Assembly: GCF_003611035.1 (NCBI RefSeq)
Contig: NZ_CP030033.1
Span: 372,001-436,000, forward strand
Direction: 5' to 3'
Origin: Cryobacterium soli
Lineage (GTDB): Bacteria; Actinomycetota; Actinomycetes; Actinomycetales; Microbacteriaceae
Length of the DNA: 64,000 nt
Shown here: positions 27,314 through 37,150 of the stretch, piece by piece
Layout: every line of letters begins with the position of its first letter
How positions within the stretch are numbered: the stretch's first letter is position 1
Position numbers and translations under genes: made by a program
Notes under the pieces: generated by a model
The model's input: only the letters and a program-made list of their open reading frames with translations
Told to the model about the DNA's origin: nothing
Database searches by the model: none

Positions 27314-28216
27314 TCAGTCCCGCGTCTCGACGTCGGCTGGGGGCAGGGCGTCCGGGTCGGTCGGGCCGGCCGGCTCCCCCTCACCCGTGTCGGCGCTGCC
27401 GAGGGTGAGCGCCGCCGCGAGTTCGACCACGTAGGGGTGCCAGGGGTTGTCGAACACCTCGTCGATCCGGCCGAGTCCCACCAGCACCCCCTCGTGCATC
27501 ACCCCGATCCGGTCAGCGACCCGCCGGAGCACCCCGAGATCGTTGCTGATCAGGATGGCGGAGAACGCCCGCTCGCGCTGGAGCTCACCAATGAGGTCGA
27601 TGACATCGTCGCGCACGAGCGCGTCGACGCCGGCGGTCGGCTCGTCGGCGATGAGCAGGGCTGGCCCGAAGACGAGCGCCCGCGCCAGGGCCACCCGCTG
27701 GCGTTGCCCGCTGCTGAGTTCGTAGGGGTACTTGCCAAGAAGTGACAGGGGCAGCCGCACGGCGTCGACCATGGTGGCCACCAGCGTCGCCAGCTCGACC
27801 TTGTCGTACCTGCGGTCGCGTTCGAGCACGGGCTCGCCGACGATGTCGGCCACCGTCAGGCTGGCAGGGAGCGTGCTCGCGGCGTCCTGAGCGAGCATCC
27901 CCACGCCGAAGGTCAGCTTGCTGAGTTTTCGCCGACCGATGCGGCGCAACGGGTAGCCCAGCACAGTGGCCTCCCCGCCGGTGATCTGCGCGCGCACGTC
28001 TCCGTGCCCGGCCGTCGCCTCGGCCCCCGACAGCACCCGGGCCAGGGTGCTCTTCCCTGATCCGCTTTCGCCGAGCAGGCCGAGGACCTCACCGCGGCCC
28101 AGGGTCAGGGTGAAGCCGTGCACCGCCACGAAGGACGAACTCGCTCCGTGCGCCGGATATTCGACCGTGAGGTCACTGGCTACGATCGGATACGGATCTG
28201 CTTCGGCGCGTCTCAT
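27314..28216 (-). CDS. Peptide-type ABC transporter ATPase with Asn in the H-loop
   Basis: A 300-residue ATP-binding subunit of the Dpp/Opp type. Walker A is GESGSGKST (49-57), Q-loop near Q110, signature LSSGQRQR (167-174), Walker B LLIADEPT (187-194) and a C-terminal HPYVVEL. The H-loop reads ILISNDLGVL, so the catalytic switch His is N225. It is an extra ATPase, since the gene before it (5 bases away) already encodes two. It may form an asymmetric ATPase pair or be degenerating. Confidence 0.83.
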   Translation of the reverse strand: MRRAEADPYPIVASDLTVEYPAHGASSSFVAVHGFTLTLGRGEVLGLLGESGSGKSTLARVLSGAEATAGHGDVRAQITGGEATVLGYPLRRIGRRKLSKLTFGVGMLAQDAASTLPASLTVADIVGEPVLERDRRYDKVELATLVATMVDAVRLPLSLLGKYPYELSSGQRQRVALARALVFGPALLIADEPTAGVDALVRDDVIDLIGELQRERAFSAILISNDLGVLRRVADRIGVMHEGVLVGLGRIDEVFDNPWHPYVVELAAALTLGSADTGEGEPAGPTDPDALPPADVETRD

Positions 28217-28221
28217 GGGTT

Positions 28222-29928
28222 CTATCCTGCCGCACGCAACCTCGCGAGTTCTTCCCGGCGGAGCGCCTGCGCGGCCGGATCGGGCACAGGGAGGGACGCC
28301 AGCAGCCGTCGGGTGTACGGGTCGTTCGGGGCTCCGAGCACCTCCGCGCCCGTTCCCTCCTCGACGAGACGGCCGTGGTAGAGCACGGCGATCCGGTCGG
28401 CCAGGATGTCGACCACGGCGAGGTCGTGGCTGATGAACAGTGCGGCGAAACCGAACTCGCGCTGCAGTTCGGCGAAGAGTTCGAGCACCCGCGCCTGCAC
28501 GGACACGTCAAGAGCCGATGTCGGTTCGTCGGCGATGAGCAGCGTGGGTTCGAGCGCCAGCGCCCGCGCCAGGCTCGCCCGCTGGCGCTGGCCACCACTG
28601 AGCTCGTGCGGATACCGATCGCCGAAGGCGCGCGGCAGCTGAACGGCTTCGAGGAGCTCATCGACCCGGGCCCTCGCAGCACGCGGGCTCGACGCCCGGC
28701 CGTGCACGACGAGCGGCTCGGCGACGCAGTCGGCGATGGTCAGCAGCGGGTTGAAGCTGGACGCCGGGTCCTGGAACACGAATCCGATGTCGCTGCGCAG
28801 GTGCTTGAACCGGCGTTCCTTGAATCCGTTCATCTCGTGGCCGAGTACGCGCAGCGACCCGTCGGTGACCTTGGTGAGACCGGCGATGGCGCGGCCGATC
28901 GTCGTCTTGCCCGAGCCGCTCTCCCCGACCAGGCCGAGCACCTCACCGGGGCGGATCGAGAAGCTGACCCCGTCGACGGCGACGAAGCCGGCCCGTCCGA
29001 GCCTGCCGGGGTACTGGATGCGCAGGTTGTCTGCCACGACGACGGGCGCCTGCTCCGACCATTCCGGCGTGCGGGCCGCTGCGCGTTCCGCCGCCCTGAC
29101 CACTCCCTGGCCCACGTAGGGAACCGCGGCGAGCAGCCGCTGGGTGTATGGGTCCTTCGGGGCGGTGAACAAGGTGACGGCGTCGGCTTCCTCGACCACC
29201 TTGCCCTGGTACATCACGGCGACCCGGTCGGCGAGGTCGGCGACGACGCCCATATTGTGTGTGATGAGCACGATGGCGGTGCCGAATTCGTCGCGGCAGC
29301 GTCGCAGCAGGTCGAGGATCTCCGCCTGCACGGTGACGTCGAGGGCCGTGGTGGGCTCGTCGGCGACGATGAGGCCCGGTTCGAGGACCAGGGCCATGGC
29401 GATGACCACACGCTGTTTCTGGCCGCCGGAGAACTGGTGCGGGTAGTAGTTGACGCGCACCTCGGGGTCGGGGATGCCCACTCGTCCGAGGATCTCGATG
29501 GCCTTGGCCTTGGCGTCGGCGCGGCTGACCGCGCCGTGCGCCCTGATGCCCTCCATGATCTGCCAGCCGACCGTGTAGACGGGGTTCAGCGCTGTGGACG
29601 GCTCCTGGAACACCATGGACACGTCGGTGCCGCGGACCTGGCGCAGCCGTTGCTTGCTCAGGGCGATGACGTTGTTCTCGCTGGCCCCGTCGCGGCTGCT
29701 GAGGATGACGGCGCCCTCGGACACCGCCGTCTCCGGCAGCAGCCCGAGGATGGTCTTGGCGGTGACGGTCTTGCCACTGCCGCTTTCCCCGACGATGGCG
29801 AGCACCTCGCCGCGGCGGACGCTCAGGGAGACCCCGTCGACGGCGCGTACGGAGCCGGCATCGGTGGAGAAGGCCACACCGAGGTCGTCGATGCGCAGCA
29901 CCGTCGACTGGTTGAGGGTGTCGCTCAT
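28222..29928 (-). CDS. Dipeptide/oligopeptide ABC transporter ATPase, DppD-DppF fusion
   Basis: A 568-residue protein with two complete ATPase halves. Half 1 has GESGSGKTVTAKTIL, FSGGQKQRVVIAMAL, LIVADEPTTALD and ITHNMGVV. Half 2 (from about residue 300) has GESGSGKTTIGRAI, LSGGQRQRASLARALALEP, LLIADEPTSALD and ISHDLAVV. Both end in the peptide-family DPYTQRLL/DPYTRRLL motif. Such fusions power nickel/peptide importers with DppB/C permeases. The start overlaps the permease stop by 4 bases (ATGA). Confidence 0.92.
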   Translation of the reverse strand: MSDTLNQSTVLRIDDLGVAFSTDAGSVRAVDGVSLSVRRGEVLAIVGESGSGKTVTAKTILGLLPETAVSEGAVILSSRDGASENNVIALSKQRLRQVRGTDVSMVFQEPSTALNPVYTVGWQIMEGIRAHGAVSRADAKAKAIEILGRVGIPDPEVRVNYYPHQFSGGQKQRVVIAMALVLEPGLIVADEPTTALDVTVQAEILDLLRRCRDEFGTAIVLITHNMGVVADLADRVAVMYQGKVVEEADAVTLFTAPKDPYTQRLLAAVPYVGQGVVRAAERAAARTPEWSEQAPVVVADNLRIQYPGRLGRAGFVAVDGVSFSIRPGEVLGLVGESGSGKTTIGRAIAGLTKVTDGSLRVLGHEMNGFKERRFKHLRSDIGFVFQDPASSFNPLLTIADCVAEPLVVHGRASSPRAARARVDELLEAVQLPRAFGDRYPHELSGGQRQRASLARALALEPTLLIADEPTSALDVSVQARVLELFAELQREFGFAALFISHDLAVVDILADRIAVLYHGRLVEEGTGAEVLGAPNDPYTRRLLASLPVPDPAAQALRREELARLRAAG

Positions 29929-31007
29929 CGGGTGGCCTCGCTGTCGTCAAGGGGAAGGATGTTGGTCGGCGGGGCGTCGGTGGGTGACCCCGAGCCGGTT
30001 TCGAGCCCGGCCAGGCCGCCTGGGCCGGCGTCCAGGGTGCCGCCGGGCACCACGGAGGTCTCGGCGACGAGGCCGGAGGACGAAGCGACCCGGCGGCGTC
30101 CGCGCAGGCGCGGGTCGGCCAGGTCGTTCAGGCTCTCGCCGACCAGGGTGATGCCCATCACGACGAGCACGATCGCCAGGCCGGGGAACAGCGAGGTCCA
30201 CCAGATGCCGCTCGTGACGTCGGAGAGGGACTTGTTGAGGTCGTAGCCCCACTCGGAGGCCGCGGTGGGTTCGATGCCGAAGCCGAGGAAGCCCAGGCCG
30301 GCCAGGGTGAGGATCGCCTCGGAGGAGTTCAGCGTGAAGATCAGCGGCAGGGTGCGGGTGGCGTTGCGCAGCACGTGCCGGAACATGATCCGGGTGTTCC
30401 CGGCGCCGAGCACCCGCGCGGACTCCACGTAGGCCTCGGACTTGATCCGCACGGTCTCGGCCCTGATCACCCGGAAATACTGCGGGATGAAGACGACCGT
30501 GATGGAGATGGCCGCGGCGAACACACCGCCGACGAGATTGGACTTACCCCCGGAGATGACGATGGACATGACGATGGCCAGCAGGAGCGACGGGAAGGCG
30601 TAGACGGCGTCGCAGACGACGACGAGTACCCGGTCGAGCCAGCCGCCGAAGTACCCGGAGACGAGGCCGAGGAACACGCCGGCGAAGATCGACAACAGCA
30701 CGGCGACGACGATCACGAACAGCGCGGTCTGGGCCCCCCAGAGCACCCGGGAGAGCACGTCGTAGCCGCCGACGGTGGTGCCGAACAGGTGCGAGCCTCC
30801 CGGGGGCTGCTGGGCGCCGAAGACCCCGTCGGCGTCCCGAAGCTGGCTGTACCCGTAGGGCGCGATCACGGGAGCGAAAATCGCCGTGAGGATGAACACC
30901 GCGGTGATCACCAGGCCGGCCACCAGCATGCCGCGCTGGAGGCCGACGCTCTGCTGCAGCTGGTGGACGATGGGCAGACGGGAGAGCCCGTTCGGTTTGC
31001 GTGTCAT
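29925..31007 (-). CDS. Peptide ABC transporter permease, DppC type
   Basis: A 360-residue inner-membrane permease. The first helix is near residues 25-50 (MLVAGLVITAVFILTAIFAP), followed by HLFGTTVGGYDVLSRVLWGAQ, the DppC signature. The EAA-like loop is YVESARVLGAGNTRIMFRHVLRNATRTLP. It ends with a Gly/Ser/Pro-rich cytoplasmic tail of about 60 residues, longer than usual. ATG at 31007 is used. It pairs with the DppB-type permease, whose stop lies 2 bases upstream. Confidence 0.9.
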   Translation of the reverse strand: MTRKPNGLSRLPIVHQLQQSVGLQRGMLVAGLVITAVFILTAIFAPVIAPYGYSQLRDADGVFGAQQPPGGSHLFGTTVGGYDVLSRVLWGAQTALFVIVVAVLLSIFAGVFLGLVSGYFGGWLDRVLVVVCDAVYAFPSLLLAIVMSIVISGGKSNLVGGVFAAAISITVVFIPQYFRVIRAETVRIKSEAYVESARVLGAGNTRIMFRHVLRNATRTLPLIFTLNSSEAILTLAGLGFLGFGIEPTAASEWGYDLNKSLSDVTSGIWWTSLFPGLAIVLVVMGITLVGESLNDLADPRLRGRRRVASSSGLVAETSVVPGGTLDAGPGGLAGLETGSGSPTDAPPTNILPLDDSEATR

Positions 31008-31009
31008 GG

Positions 31010-32113
31010 CTAGTACCGCACTCTCGGGTCGATCAGCGCGGCGATGATGTCCACGATGAAGTTGGACAGGGCCACGATCACAGCGAGGAGGGCGACGATG
31101 CCCTGCACGGCCACGAAGTCGCGGGCCTTGAGGAACTCGGAGAGCATGAAGCCGAGGCCCTTCCACTCGAAGGTTGTCTCGGTGAGCACCGCTCCGCCGA
31201 GAAGCAGGGCGATCTGCAGGCCGATCACGGTGATGATCGGGATCAGCGCCGGACGGTAGGCGTGCTTGCGCACCAACCGGAATTCGCTCACGCCGCGGGA
31301 CCTGGCGGCATCGACGTAGTCGGTACCGAGAGTGCCGATGACATTCGTGCGTACCAGGCGGAGGAACACGCCCGCGGTGAGCAGCCCGAGGGCGAGAGCC
31401 GGCAGCACCGCGTGCGAGAGCACGTCGGTGAGCACGGCAGGGTTGCCGGTCTGGATGGCGTCGATCGTGTAGAAGCCTGTCTTATTCGGCAGGAGCTGCA
31501 TCTGTAGCTCCGACCCCGTCGAGGCGCGCCCGGCGACGGGGAGCACCTTGAGCCAGACCGCGAAGATGAGCTTGAACAGCAGGCCGGAGAAGAACACCGG
31601 GGTGGCGTAGCAGAGGATCGCGAAGATGCGCAGGGACGCATCCGGCGACTTGTCGCGCCAGTAGGCGGCGACCATGCCCAGCGGGATGCCGACGATGAAG
31701 GCGACGAGGAGGGCGTAGAAGGCCAGCTCGGCCGTGGCGGCACCGTAGGTGAGCAGCACCTCGGAGACCGGACGGTTGGTGCTGATGGTGGTGCCGAAGT
31801 TGCCCGTGAAGATCTGGCCGAGGTACTCGAAGTACTGAACGAGGATGGGCCTGTCGTAGCCCGCGGCCGCGACGCGTTCGGCGAGTTGGTCGGCGCTGAG
31901 CCGGCCGCCGAGGGCCGCCGTGATCGGGTCGCCCGTGGTGCGCATGAGCCAGAACACCATGGAGACCAGGATGAAGATGGTGGGGAAGATCAGCAGGAAG
32001 CGCACCACGATGTAGCGCACGATGCCGCCGCCGGCGGGTTTCCTGGTCGCCGCCTTGGGCGTGGGTTCCGGCCCGGCCGCCGGGGCCTGGGGGGTGGTCA
32101 CTACAGTCGTCAT
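31010..32113 (-). CDS. Peptide ABC transporter permease, DppB type
   Basis: A 367-residue permease. The N-terminus is an Ala/Pro-rich cytoplasmic segment, then helix IVRYIVVRFLLIFPTIFILVSMVFWLM. Characteristic features are the conserved periplasmic YDRPILVQYFEYLGQIFTGNFGTT and the EAA loop YVDAARSRGVSEFRLVRKHAYRPALIPIITVIG. AGGTAGGA lies directly upstream of the ATG. It is 91 bases downstream of the solute-binding protein stop. Confidence 0.92.
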   Translation of the reverse strand: MTTVVTTPQAPAAGPEPTPKAATRKPAGGGIVRYIVVRFLLIFPTIFILVSMVFWLMRTTGDPITAALGGRLSADQLAERVAAAGYDRPILVQYFEYLGQIFTGNFGTTISTNRPVSEVLLTYGAATAELAFYALLVAFIVGIPLGMVAAYWRDKSPDASLRIFAILCYATPVFFSGLLFKLIFAVWLKVLPVAGRASTGSELQMQLLPNKTGFYTIDAIQTGNPAVLTDVLSHAVLPALALGLLTAGVFLRLVRTNVIGTLGTDYVDAARSRGVSEFRLVRKHAYRPALIPIITVIGLQIALLLGGAVLTETTFEWKGLGFMLSEFLKARDFVAVQGIVALLAVIVALSNFIVDIIAALIDPRVRY

Positions 32114-32204
32114 TCCTACCTCACTCGTGCAAAACGAAAGACGGGGACGTTCGGCGATGTGCCGCCCGAACGCCCCCGTCGTCTAGCCAGGTGTGACCGG
32201 GTTC

Positions 32205-33836
32205 CTAGCCCTTGGCGAGGGCCGCGTAACGGAACTTGAACGACGCGTCGAGCGTGTCGCTGGTTCCGGTCACGGTGGTGCCGGTGACGGCGACCTGGGC
32301 ACCCTGGAGCAACGGCACGGTCGACAGCTGGGCCGCGACCTTGTCCTGGATCTCCTCGATGAGCGTGGTGCGCTCGGCGGGGTCGACGGTCACGGCCTGC
32401 TGCAGGATCAGGTCGTTGACCTCCTGGTCGGCGTAGTGGTTCTTCAGGAAGTTCTCCGTGAGGAAGAACGGCGTCAGGTAGTTGTCGGCGTCGGAGTAGT
32501 CCGGGAACCAGCCCAGCTGGTAGGCCGGGTAGACGTCGCTGGAGCGGTCCTTGGAGTACTGGACCCACTCGGTCGTCTGCAGGTTGACGGTGAACAGGCC
32601 CGAGGACTCCAGCTGGTCCTTGATGAGCGCGTACTCGTCGCCCGACGAGGGGCCGTAGTGGTCATTGCTGTACTGCAGGTTCAGTTCCACAGGCCCGGTG
32701 ATACCGGCCGCGGTCAAAGTGGCCTTGGCCTTGTCGGCATCCGGGGCGCCGGAGCCGTCGCCGTAGAGGCCCTTGAGGGACTCGGTGGCACCGGTCAGAC
32801 CGGCCGGCACGTAGGAGTACAGCGGGGTGTAGGTGCCCTTGTAGACCTGGTCGGCGATCTCTTCACGGTCGACGAGGTCTGCCACGGCCTGACGCACGGC
32901 GAGGGCCTTGGTGGCGTCAGCATCCGCGGTGGTCGCGCCGAACGGCTGGGTGTCGAAGTTGAACGTGATGTAGCGGATCTCGCCACCGGGGCCGTCGATG
33001 ACCTGCACCTTGTCGTTGCCGCGGAGGTCTTCGACGTCGGTCGCTGAGAGGCTGCGGAAGGCGACGTCGATAGCCCCCTCCTGCACGTCCAGCTTGAGGT
33101 TGGAGGAGTCGGCGTAGTACTTCACGTTGACGACGTCGGTCTTCGCCGGGCCGAGGAGGCCGGCGTAGTCCGGGTTCGCCTTGTAGCCGATGAGGGAGTT
33201 GAAGTTGTAGCTGGTGATGACGTACTGGCCGGCGAACGCGTTGGCCTTGACGATGTCGTCGTCGCTCGTGAGCTCGGTGGCCGAGAAGGACTCCTCGTCG
33301 ACGATCGGGCCGGCAGGGCTGGACAGGATCTGCGGGAAGATCTGGTCGTCGGGCGCCTTGAGGGTGAAGACGACGGTGGTGTCGTCCGGCGCGGCGACGC
33401 TCTCCAGGTTGTAGAGCAGCGAGGAGGGGCCGTTGTCGGCCGCGATGGCCAGCTGGCGGTCGAAGCTGAACTTGACGTCCGAGGAGGTCAGGTCGTTGCC
33501 GTTGGCCCAGACCAGGTCGGGCTTGAGGGTGACCGTGTACTCGGTCGGAGCGGTGAATTCGGCGGAGGCCGCGATGTCGGGCTGGACGTCGGGGCTGCCG
33601 TAGGGCGTGTTCATGAGGAACGGGAAGACCTGGTTCTGCACGGCAAACGAACCGTTGTCGTACGAACCGGCCGGGTCGAGAGTGGTGACCTTGTCGGTGG
33701 TGCCGATGGTGAGCGGTGCGCCGGAGCCGGAATCCTCGGCCGGGCTGCTCGAGCAGCCGGCGAGAACGAGTGCCGCGGCGGCGAGACCGGCGGTGACGCC
33801 GATTGCGCGGCCACGCCTGGTGGGTGCAAAAGCCAT
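32205..33836 (-). CDS. Peptide ABC transporter solute-binding lipoprotein
   Basis: A 543-residue extracellular lipoprotein of the SBP_bac_5 family. The signal peptide MAFAPTRRGRAIGVTAGLAAAALVLAGC ends in a lipobox (Cys about 28). The mature part begins SSSPAEDSGSG and has the family features TIGTTDKVTTLDPAGSYDNGSF, FSFDRQLA and DVQEGAIDVAFR. It captures peptides or related ligands for the downstream permeases. GAGGAAGAGG precedes the ATG. It is the first gene of the operon, with an AT-rich 171-bp region to dnaG. Confidence 0.92.
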   Translation of the reverse strand: MAFAPTRRGRAIGVTAGLAAAALVLAGCSSSPAEDSGSGAPLTIGTTDKVTTLDPAGSYDNGSFAVQNQVFPFLMNTPYGSPDVQPDIAASAEFTAPTEYTVTLKPDLVWANGNDLTSSDVKFSFDRQLAIAADNGPSSLLYNLESVAAPDDTTVVFTLKAPDDQIFPQILSSPAGPIVDEESFSATELTSDDDIVKANAFAGQYVITSYNFNSLIGYKANPDYAGLLGPAKTDVVNVKYYADSSNLKLDVQEGAIDVAFRSLSATDVEDLRGNDKVQVIDGPGGEIRYITFNFDTQPFGATTADADATKALAVRQAVADLVDREEIADQVYKGTYTPLYSYVPAGLTGATESLKGLYGDGSGAPDADKAKATLTAAGITGPVELNLQYSNDHYGPSSGDEYALIKDQLESSGLFTVNLQTTEWVQYSKDRSSDVYPAYQLGWFPDYSDADNYLTPFFLTENFLKNHYADQEVNDLILQQAVTVDPAERTTLIEEIQDKVAAQLSTVPLLQGAQVAVTGTTVTGTSDTLDASFKFRYAALAKG

Positions 33837-34007
33837 AGTCGAATGCCTCTTCCTCAAGGTGAATGTGTCGTGGTGACGTTCGCACTTCTGCAGACAGGCG
33901 CAGAAATGCGTTGCTGTAATCCAAGAATTAGCACACAATGCGCGATTGACGGCCACTCAGCGGAGCATCTTAATAGACCCGCAATATTTGGTGCACCCGC
34001 ACACAGG

Positions 34008-35873
34008 TCACTCGACCCGGAGATTGCGCCGTTCTGCTTCGACCCGCACGAGCTCGCGCTGGATGGCGACGTAGACCTCGCGGTCGGTGGCGTCCGCGCG
34101 CTGCAGCCGGCCCAGGAGCTCGGCCTTCTGGCGCAGCAGGTCCTTTTCGATCAGCACGATGGTGATGTCGCGGACGTACCGGGTCACCTCGCGTTCGGTG
34201 CGCTCCGGCAGTGGCGCCATGGCCAGTTCAGTCACCAGGTTGGCCATCGGGGCCGGGGTCTCCCCCACCACCCTGTCGAGCCAGTCCGGGGCCGCGGCAT
34301 GCGGGAGGGCAGCGGCCAGGGCGTCGCGCACGACGGCCAGGGTGGAGTTGGTCATGCCGGTCAGGACGGCCCGCTGCACGAGCTCGAGACCCACCAGGGT
34401 GGGATGTTGCAGCATCGCCATCAGGGCATCACGCTCGATGCGGGTGACCGGGTCTGCAGGGAGGTCGGCGAGGGAGAACAGGCGCTCGCGCGGGGCCGGG
34501 GCCGGCTCGCCCGAGCGGCGCGGCGCCTCGACAGGAGCGGTGCGGGACCGCGACTGGGCCTGGCTGACGGCGCGCGACACCTCGCCGAGATCCATGCCGA
34601 GCATCCGGGACAGTTCGTGCGTGTAGCCGGGCCGAAGGGAGGGGTCGCGGATGTCGCTCACGATGGGGGCGGCCGCCCGGAGCGCCGAGACCCTGCCCTC
34701 GACGGTGTCGAGGTTGTACTGGCCGAGCAGTTGACGGATCATGAATTCGAACATCGGCTTCTTGGCGTCGATGAGCCGGCGCACGGCGTCGTCGCCGCGG
34801 TGCAGGCGGAGATCGCACGGGTCGAGCCCTTCGGGGGCGACGGCGACGAATGTCTGGGCGGAGAAGCGCTGTTCCTCGGCGAAGGCCCGCATGGCGGCCT
34901 TCTGGCCGGCGGCATCCGGGTCGAAGGTGAAGACGACCTCGCCGACGCCGCTGTCGTCGCCGAGCACCCGGCGCAGTACCTTGATGTGGTCCACGCCGAA
35001 GGAGGTACCGCAGGTGGCAACGGCCGTGGTCACGCCGGCCAGGTGGCAGGCCATGACGTCGGTGTACCCCTCGACGACGACAACCTGGTGGCCGCGGGAG
35101 ATGTCCCGTTTGGCCAGGTCGAGACCGTAGAGCACCTGGGCCTTGTGGTAGATCGGGGTCTCGGGGGTGTTGAGGTACTTGGGCCCTTTGTCGTCGTCGA
35201 GCAGCTTGCGCGCGCCGAAGCCGATGGTCTGCCCGGTGATGTCGCGGATCGGCCAGACCAGCCGGCCGCGGAACCTGTCGTAGACGCCGGAGGACCCTTC
35301 CCGGCTCGACACGAGGCCGGCGAGCGTGAGTTCCTCGGTGGAGAACCCGCGGCCTCGGAGGTGGTTGGTCAGTTCGTCCCAGCTCTGCGGGGCGAAGCCG
35401 ATGCCGAACCGGGCAGCGGCCTGGGCGTCGAAGCCGCGCTCGCCGAGGAAGGTACGGCCGACCTGAGCACCCGGGCTGCCCAGCCTGTCGACGAAGAAGT
35501 CGGCGGCGGCCTGGTTGGCCGCGTACAGGCGCGCCCGGTTGGTGTGGTCGGGGGCCCCGCCCTCACCGCCCTCGTAGTGCAGTTCGATGCCCACCCGGGC
35601 GGCCAGGCGTTCGACGGCCTCGCTGAAGCTGACGTGGTCCATTTTCTGCAGGAACGAGTAGACGTCGCCGCTCTCGCCGCAGCCGAAACAGTGGTAGAAG
35701 CCCACCTGCGGGCGCACGTGGAAGCTCGGGCTGCGCTCGTCGTGGAAGGGGCAGAGACCCTTCATCGACCCCACGCCGGCGGATTTGAGAGTGACGTAGT
35801 CGCCCACGATGTCGGCGATGTTGGTGCGCGCCTTGACCTCTTCGATGTCGCCTTGACGGATCAGCCCTGCCAT
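34008..35873 (-). CDS. dnaG: DNA primase
   Basis: A 621-residue replication primase. The zinc-binding domain near residues 38-65 reads CPFHDERSPSFHV ... FYHCFGCGESGDVYSF. The RNA-polymerase/Toprim core shows VVEGYTDVMACHLAGV and EVVFTFDPDAAGQKAAMRA with acidic metal ligands. The C-terminal DnaB-binding region follows. It is the last gene in the dusB-dgt-dnaG run and overlaps dgt by 13 bases. Confidence 0.95.
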   Translation of the reverse strand: MAGLIRQGDIEEVKARTNIADIVGDYVTLKSAGVGSMKGLCPFHDERSPSFHVRPQVGFYHCFGCGESGDVYSFLQKMDHVSFSEAVERLAARVGIELHYEGGEGGAPDHTNRARLYAANQAAADFFVDRLGSPGAQVGRTFLGERGFDAQAAARFGIGFAPQSWDELTNHLRGRGFSTEELTLAGLVSSREGSSGVYDRFRGRLVWPIRDITGQTIGFGARKLLDDDKGPKYLNTPETPIYHKAQVLYGLDLAKRDISRGHQVVVVEGYTDVMACHLAGVTTAVATCGTSFGVDHIKVLRRVLGDDSGVGEVVFTFDPDAAGQKAAMRAFAEEQRFSAQTFVAVAPEGLDPCDLRLHRGDDAVRRLIDAKKPMFEFMIRQLLGQYNLDTVEGRVSALRAAAPIVSDIRDPSLRPGYTHELSRMLGMDLGEVSRAVSQAQSRSRTAPVEAPRRSGEPAPAPRERLFSLADLPADPVTRIERDALMAMLQHPTLVGLELVQRAVLTGMTNSTLAVVRDALAAALPHAAAPDWLDRVVGETPAPMANLVTELAMAPLPERTEREVTRYVRDITIVLIEKDLLRQKAELLGRLQRADATDREVYVAIQRELVRVEAERRNLRVE

Positions 35874-37150
35874 GCGTCACCGCTCGTCCGTGCCGGTTCC
35901 CGGGTGAGTTGCAGCCGGCGGTGCAGGGCGATGGCGCTCTGGTCGGTGAGGCTGGCCACCTGGTCGACGATGACCCGCTTGCGGGCGGAGTCGTCGGACG
36001 CCTCCGCCCAGTCCTCGCGGAAGCCGGGGTCGAGGTGCTCGTCGCCCGTGGCCAGCAGGGTGTCGGCGAGGTAGACCAGCGTCTCACGCTGTTCGACGTA
36101 GATCGGTTGGCGCACGTGGGTGGACATCACGAAGGCCGCGACGATGCCCTTGAGCACGCCGATCTCGGCCTGCACCTCACGAGGAACGACCACGTGCGCG
36201 TTGAACCGGATCAGGTGCCGGTCGGGGTAGCTGGCCCGGGTGGCCGCGACTGCTGCACCGCTGAACCGGCCGATGAGCTGGCTGGTCAGATTCTTCAGGC
36301 GGCCCTGGTCCCGGCGTCCTGCGCTGTAGGTGTGCAGCCATACGTCGAGGGCGTCGAGCCTGTCGAAGGCGGCCCGCAGCTCGTCGGGGCTGAACTGGCC
36401 ACCTGTCCACTCGTACATCGAGGCGACGAGCGCGTCGTGGTCGGCGCGGTTGCCGAGTAGTTCCACGTCGAGGTAGCCGCTGACCACGGCGTCCTCGAAG
36501 TCGTGCACCGAGTAGGCGATGTCGTCGGAGAGGTCCATGACCTGCGCCTCGACGCAGAGCCGCCGGTCGGGGGCGCCCTGGCGCAACCATTCGAACGCGG
36601 CCCGGTCGTCCTCGTAGAAGCCGAACTTGGCGCGGCCGCTGGGGTCGGCGACCGAGGAGTCGGCAGCCCAGGGGTACTTGCAGCTGGCGTCCAGGCTGGC
36701 CCGGGTGAGGTTGAGCCCGTAGCTCTCGCCCCGGTCGCCGAAGACCTTGGGTTCGAGGCGGCTGAGCAGGCGCAGGGTCTGCGCGTTGCCCTCGAACCCG
36801 CCGATGTCGGACGCCCAGGTGTTGAGGGCCTTCTCGCCGTTGTGGCCGAAGGGCGGATGCCCGATGTCGTGCGCGAGGCAGGCTGTGTCGACGATGTCGG
36901 GGTCCAGGGCCAGGCGCAACGCGATCTCCCGGCCGATCTGGGCGACCTCGAGCGAGTGGGTGAGCCGGTTGCGGGCGAAGTCGAGGCCCGCGGCAGGACT
37001 GAGCACCTGGGTCTTCGCAGCCAGCCGGCGCAGGGCGCTGGAGTGCAGCAGCCTGGCGCGGTCGCGGGCGAAGTCGCTCCGGCTGGAGTCGTGCTCCTCC
37101 GGCCGGAACCTGGCTTCGTCGTGGACGCTGTATCCGGTCTGGTTAACCAC
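35861..37150 (-). CDS. dgt: Deoxyguanosine triphosphate triphosphohydrolase
   Basis: A 429-residue HD-domain dNTPase that hydrolyses dGTP to deoxyguanosine and triphosphate. The HD pair is visible in RLTHSLEVAQIGREIA and TACLAHDIGHPPFGHNGEKALN. The GTG at 37150 has AAGGGG upstream; it overlaps the end of dusB by 8 bases, and the stop overlaps dnaG by 13 bases, so translation is coupled throughout. This gene order is standard in Actinobacteria. Confidence 0.93.
   Translation of the reverse strand: MVNQTGYSVHDEARFRPEEHDSSRSDFARDRARLLHSSALRRLAAKTQVLSPAAGLDFARNRLTHSLEVAQIGREIALRLALDPDIVDTACLAHDIGHPPFGHNGEKALNTWASDIGGFEGNAQTLRLLSRLEPKVFGDRGESYGLNLTRASLDASCKYPWAADSSVADPSGRAKFGFYEDDRAAFEWLRQGAPDRRLCVEAQVMDLSDDIAYSVHDFEDAVVSGYLDVELLGNRADHDALVASMYEWTGGQFSPDELRAAFDRLDALDVWLHTYSAGRRDQGRLKNLTSQLIGRFSGAAVAATRASYPDRHLIRFNAHVVVPREVQAEIGVLKGIVAAFVMSTHVRQPIYVEQRETLVYLADTLLATGDEHLDPGFREDWAEASDDSARKRVIVDQVASLTDQSAIALHRRLQLTREPARTSGDAWQG

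Noticed and set aside
28375..30246. A 623-codon open frame on the plus strand
   Set aside because: Antisense to the DppD-DppF fusion and permease genes, whose motifs are complete.
33926..33950. TTAGCAC similar to half of a CIRCE element
   Set aside because: The matching GAGTGCTAA half is absent; it lies upstream of the ABC operon, not of a heat-shock gene.
33843..36074. A 743-codon open frame on the plus strand
   Set aside because: Antisense to dnaG and the dgt end; no recognisable motifs and no ribosome-binding site.
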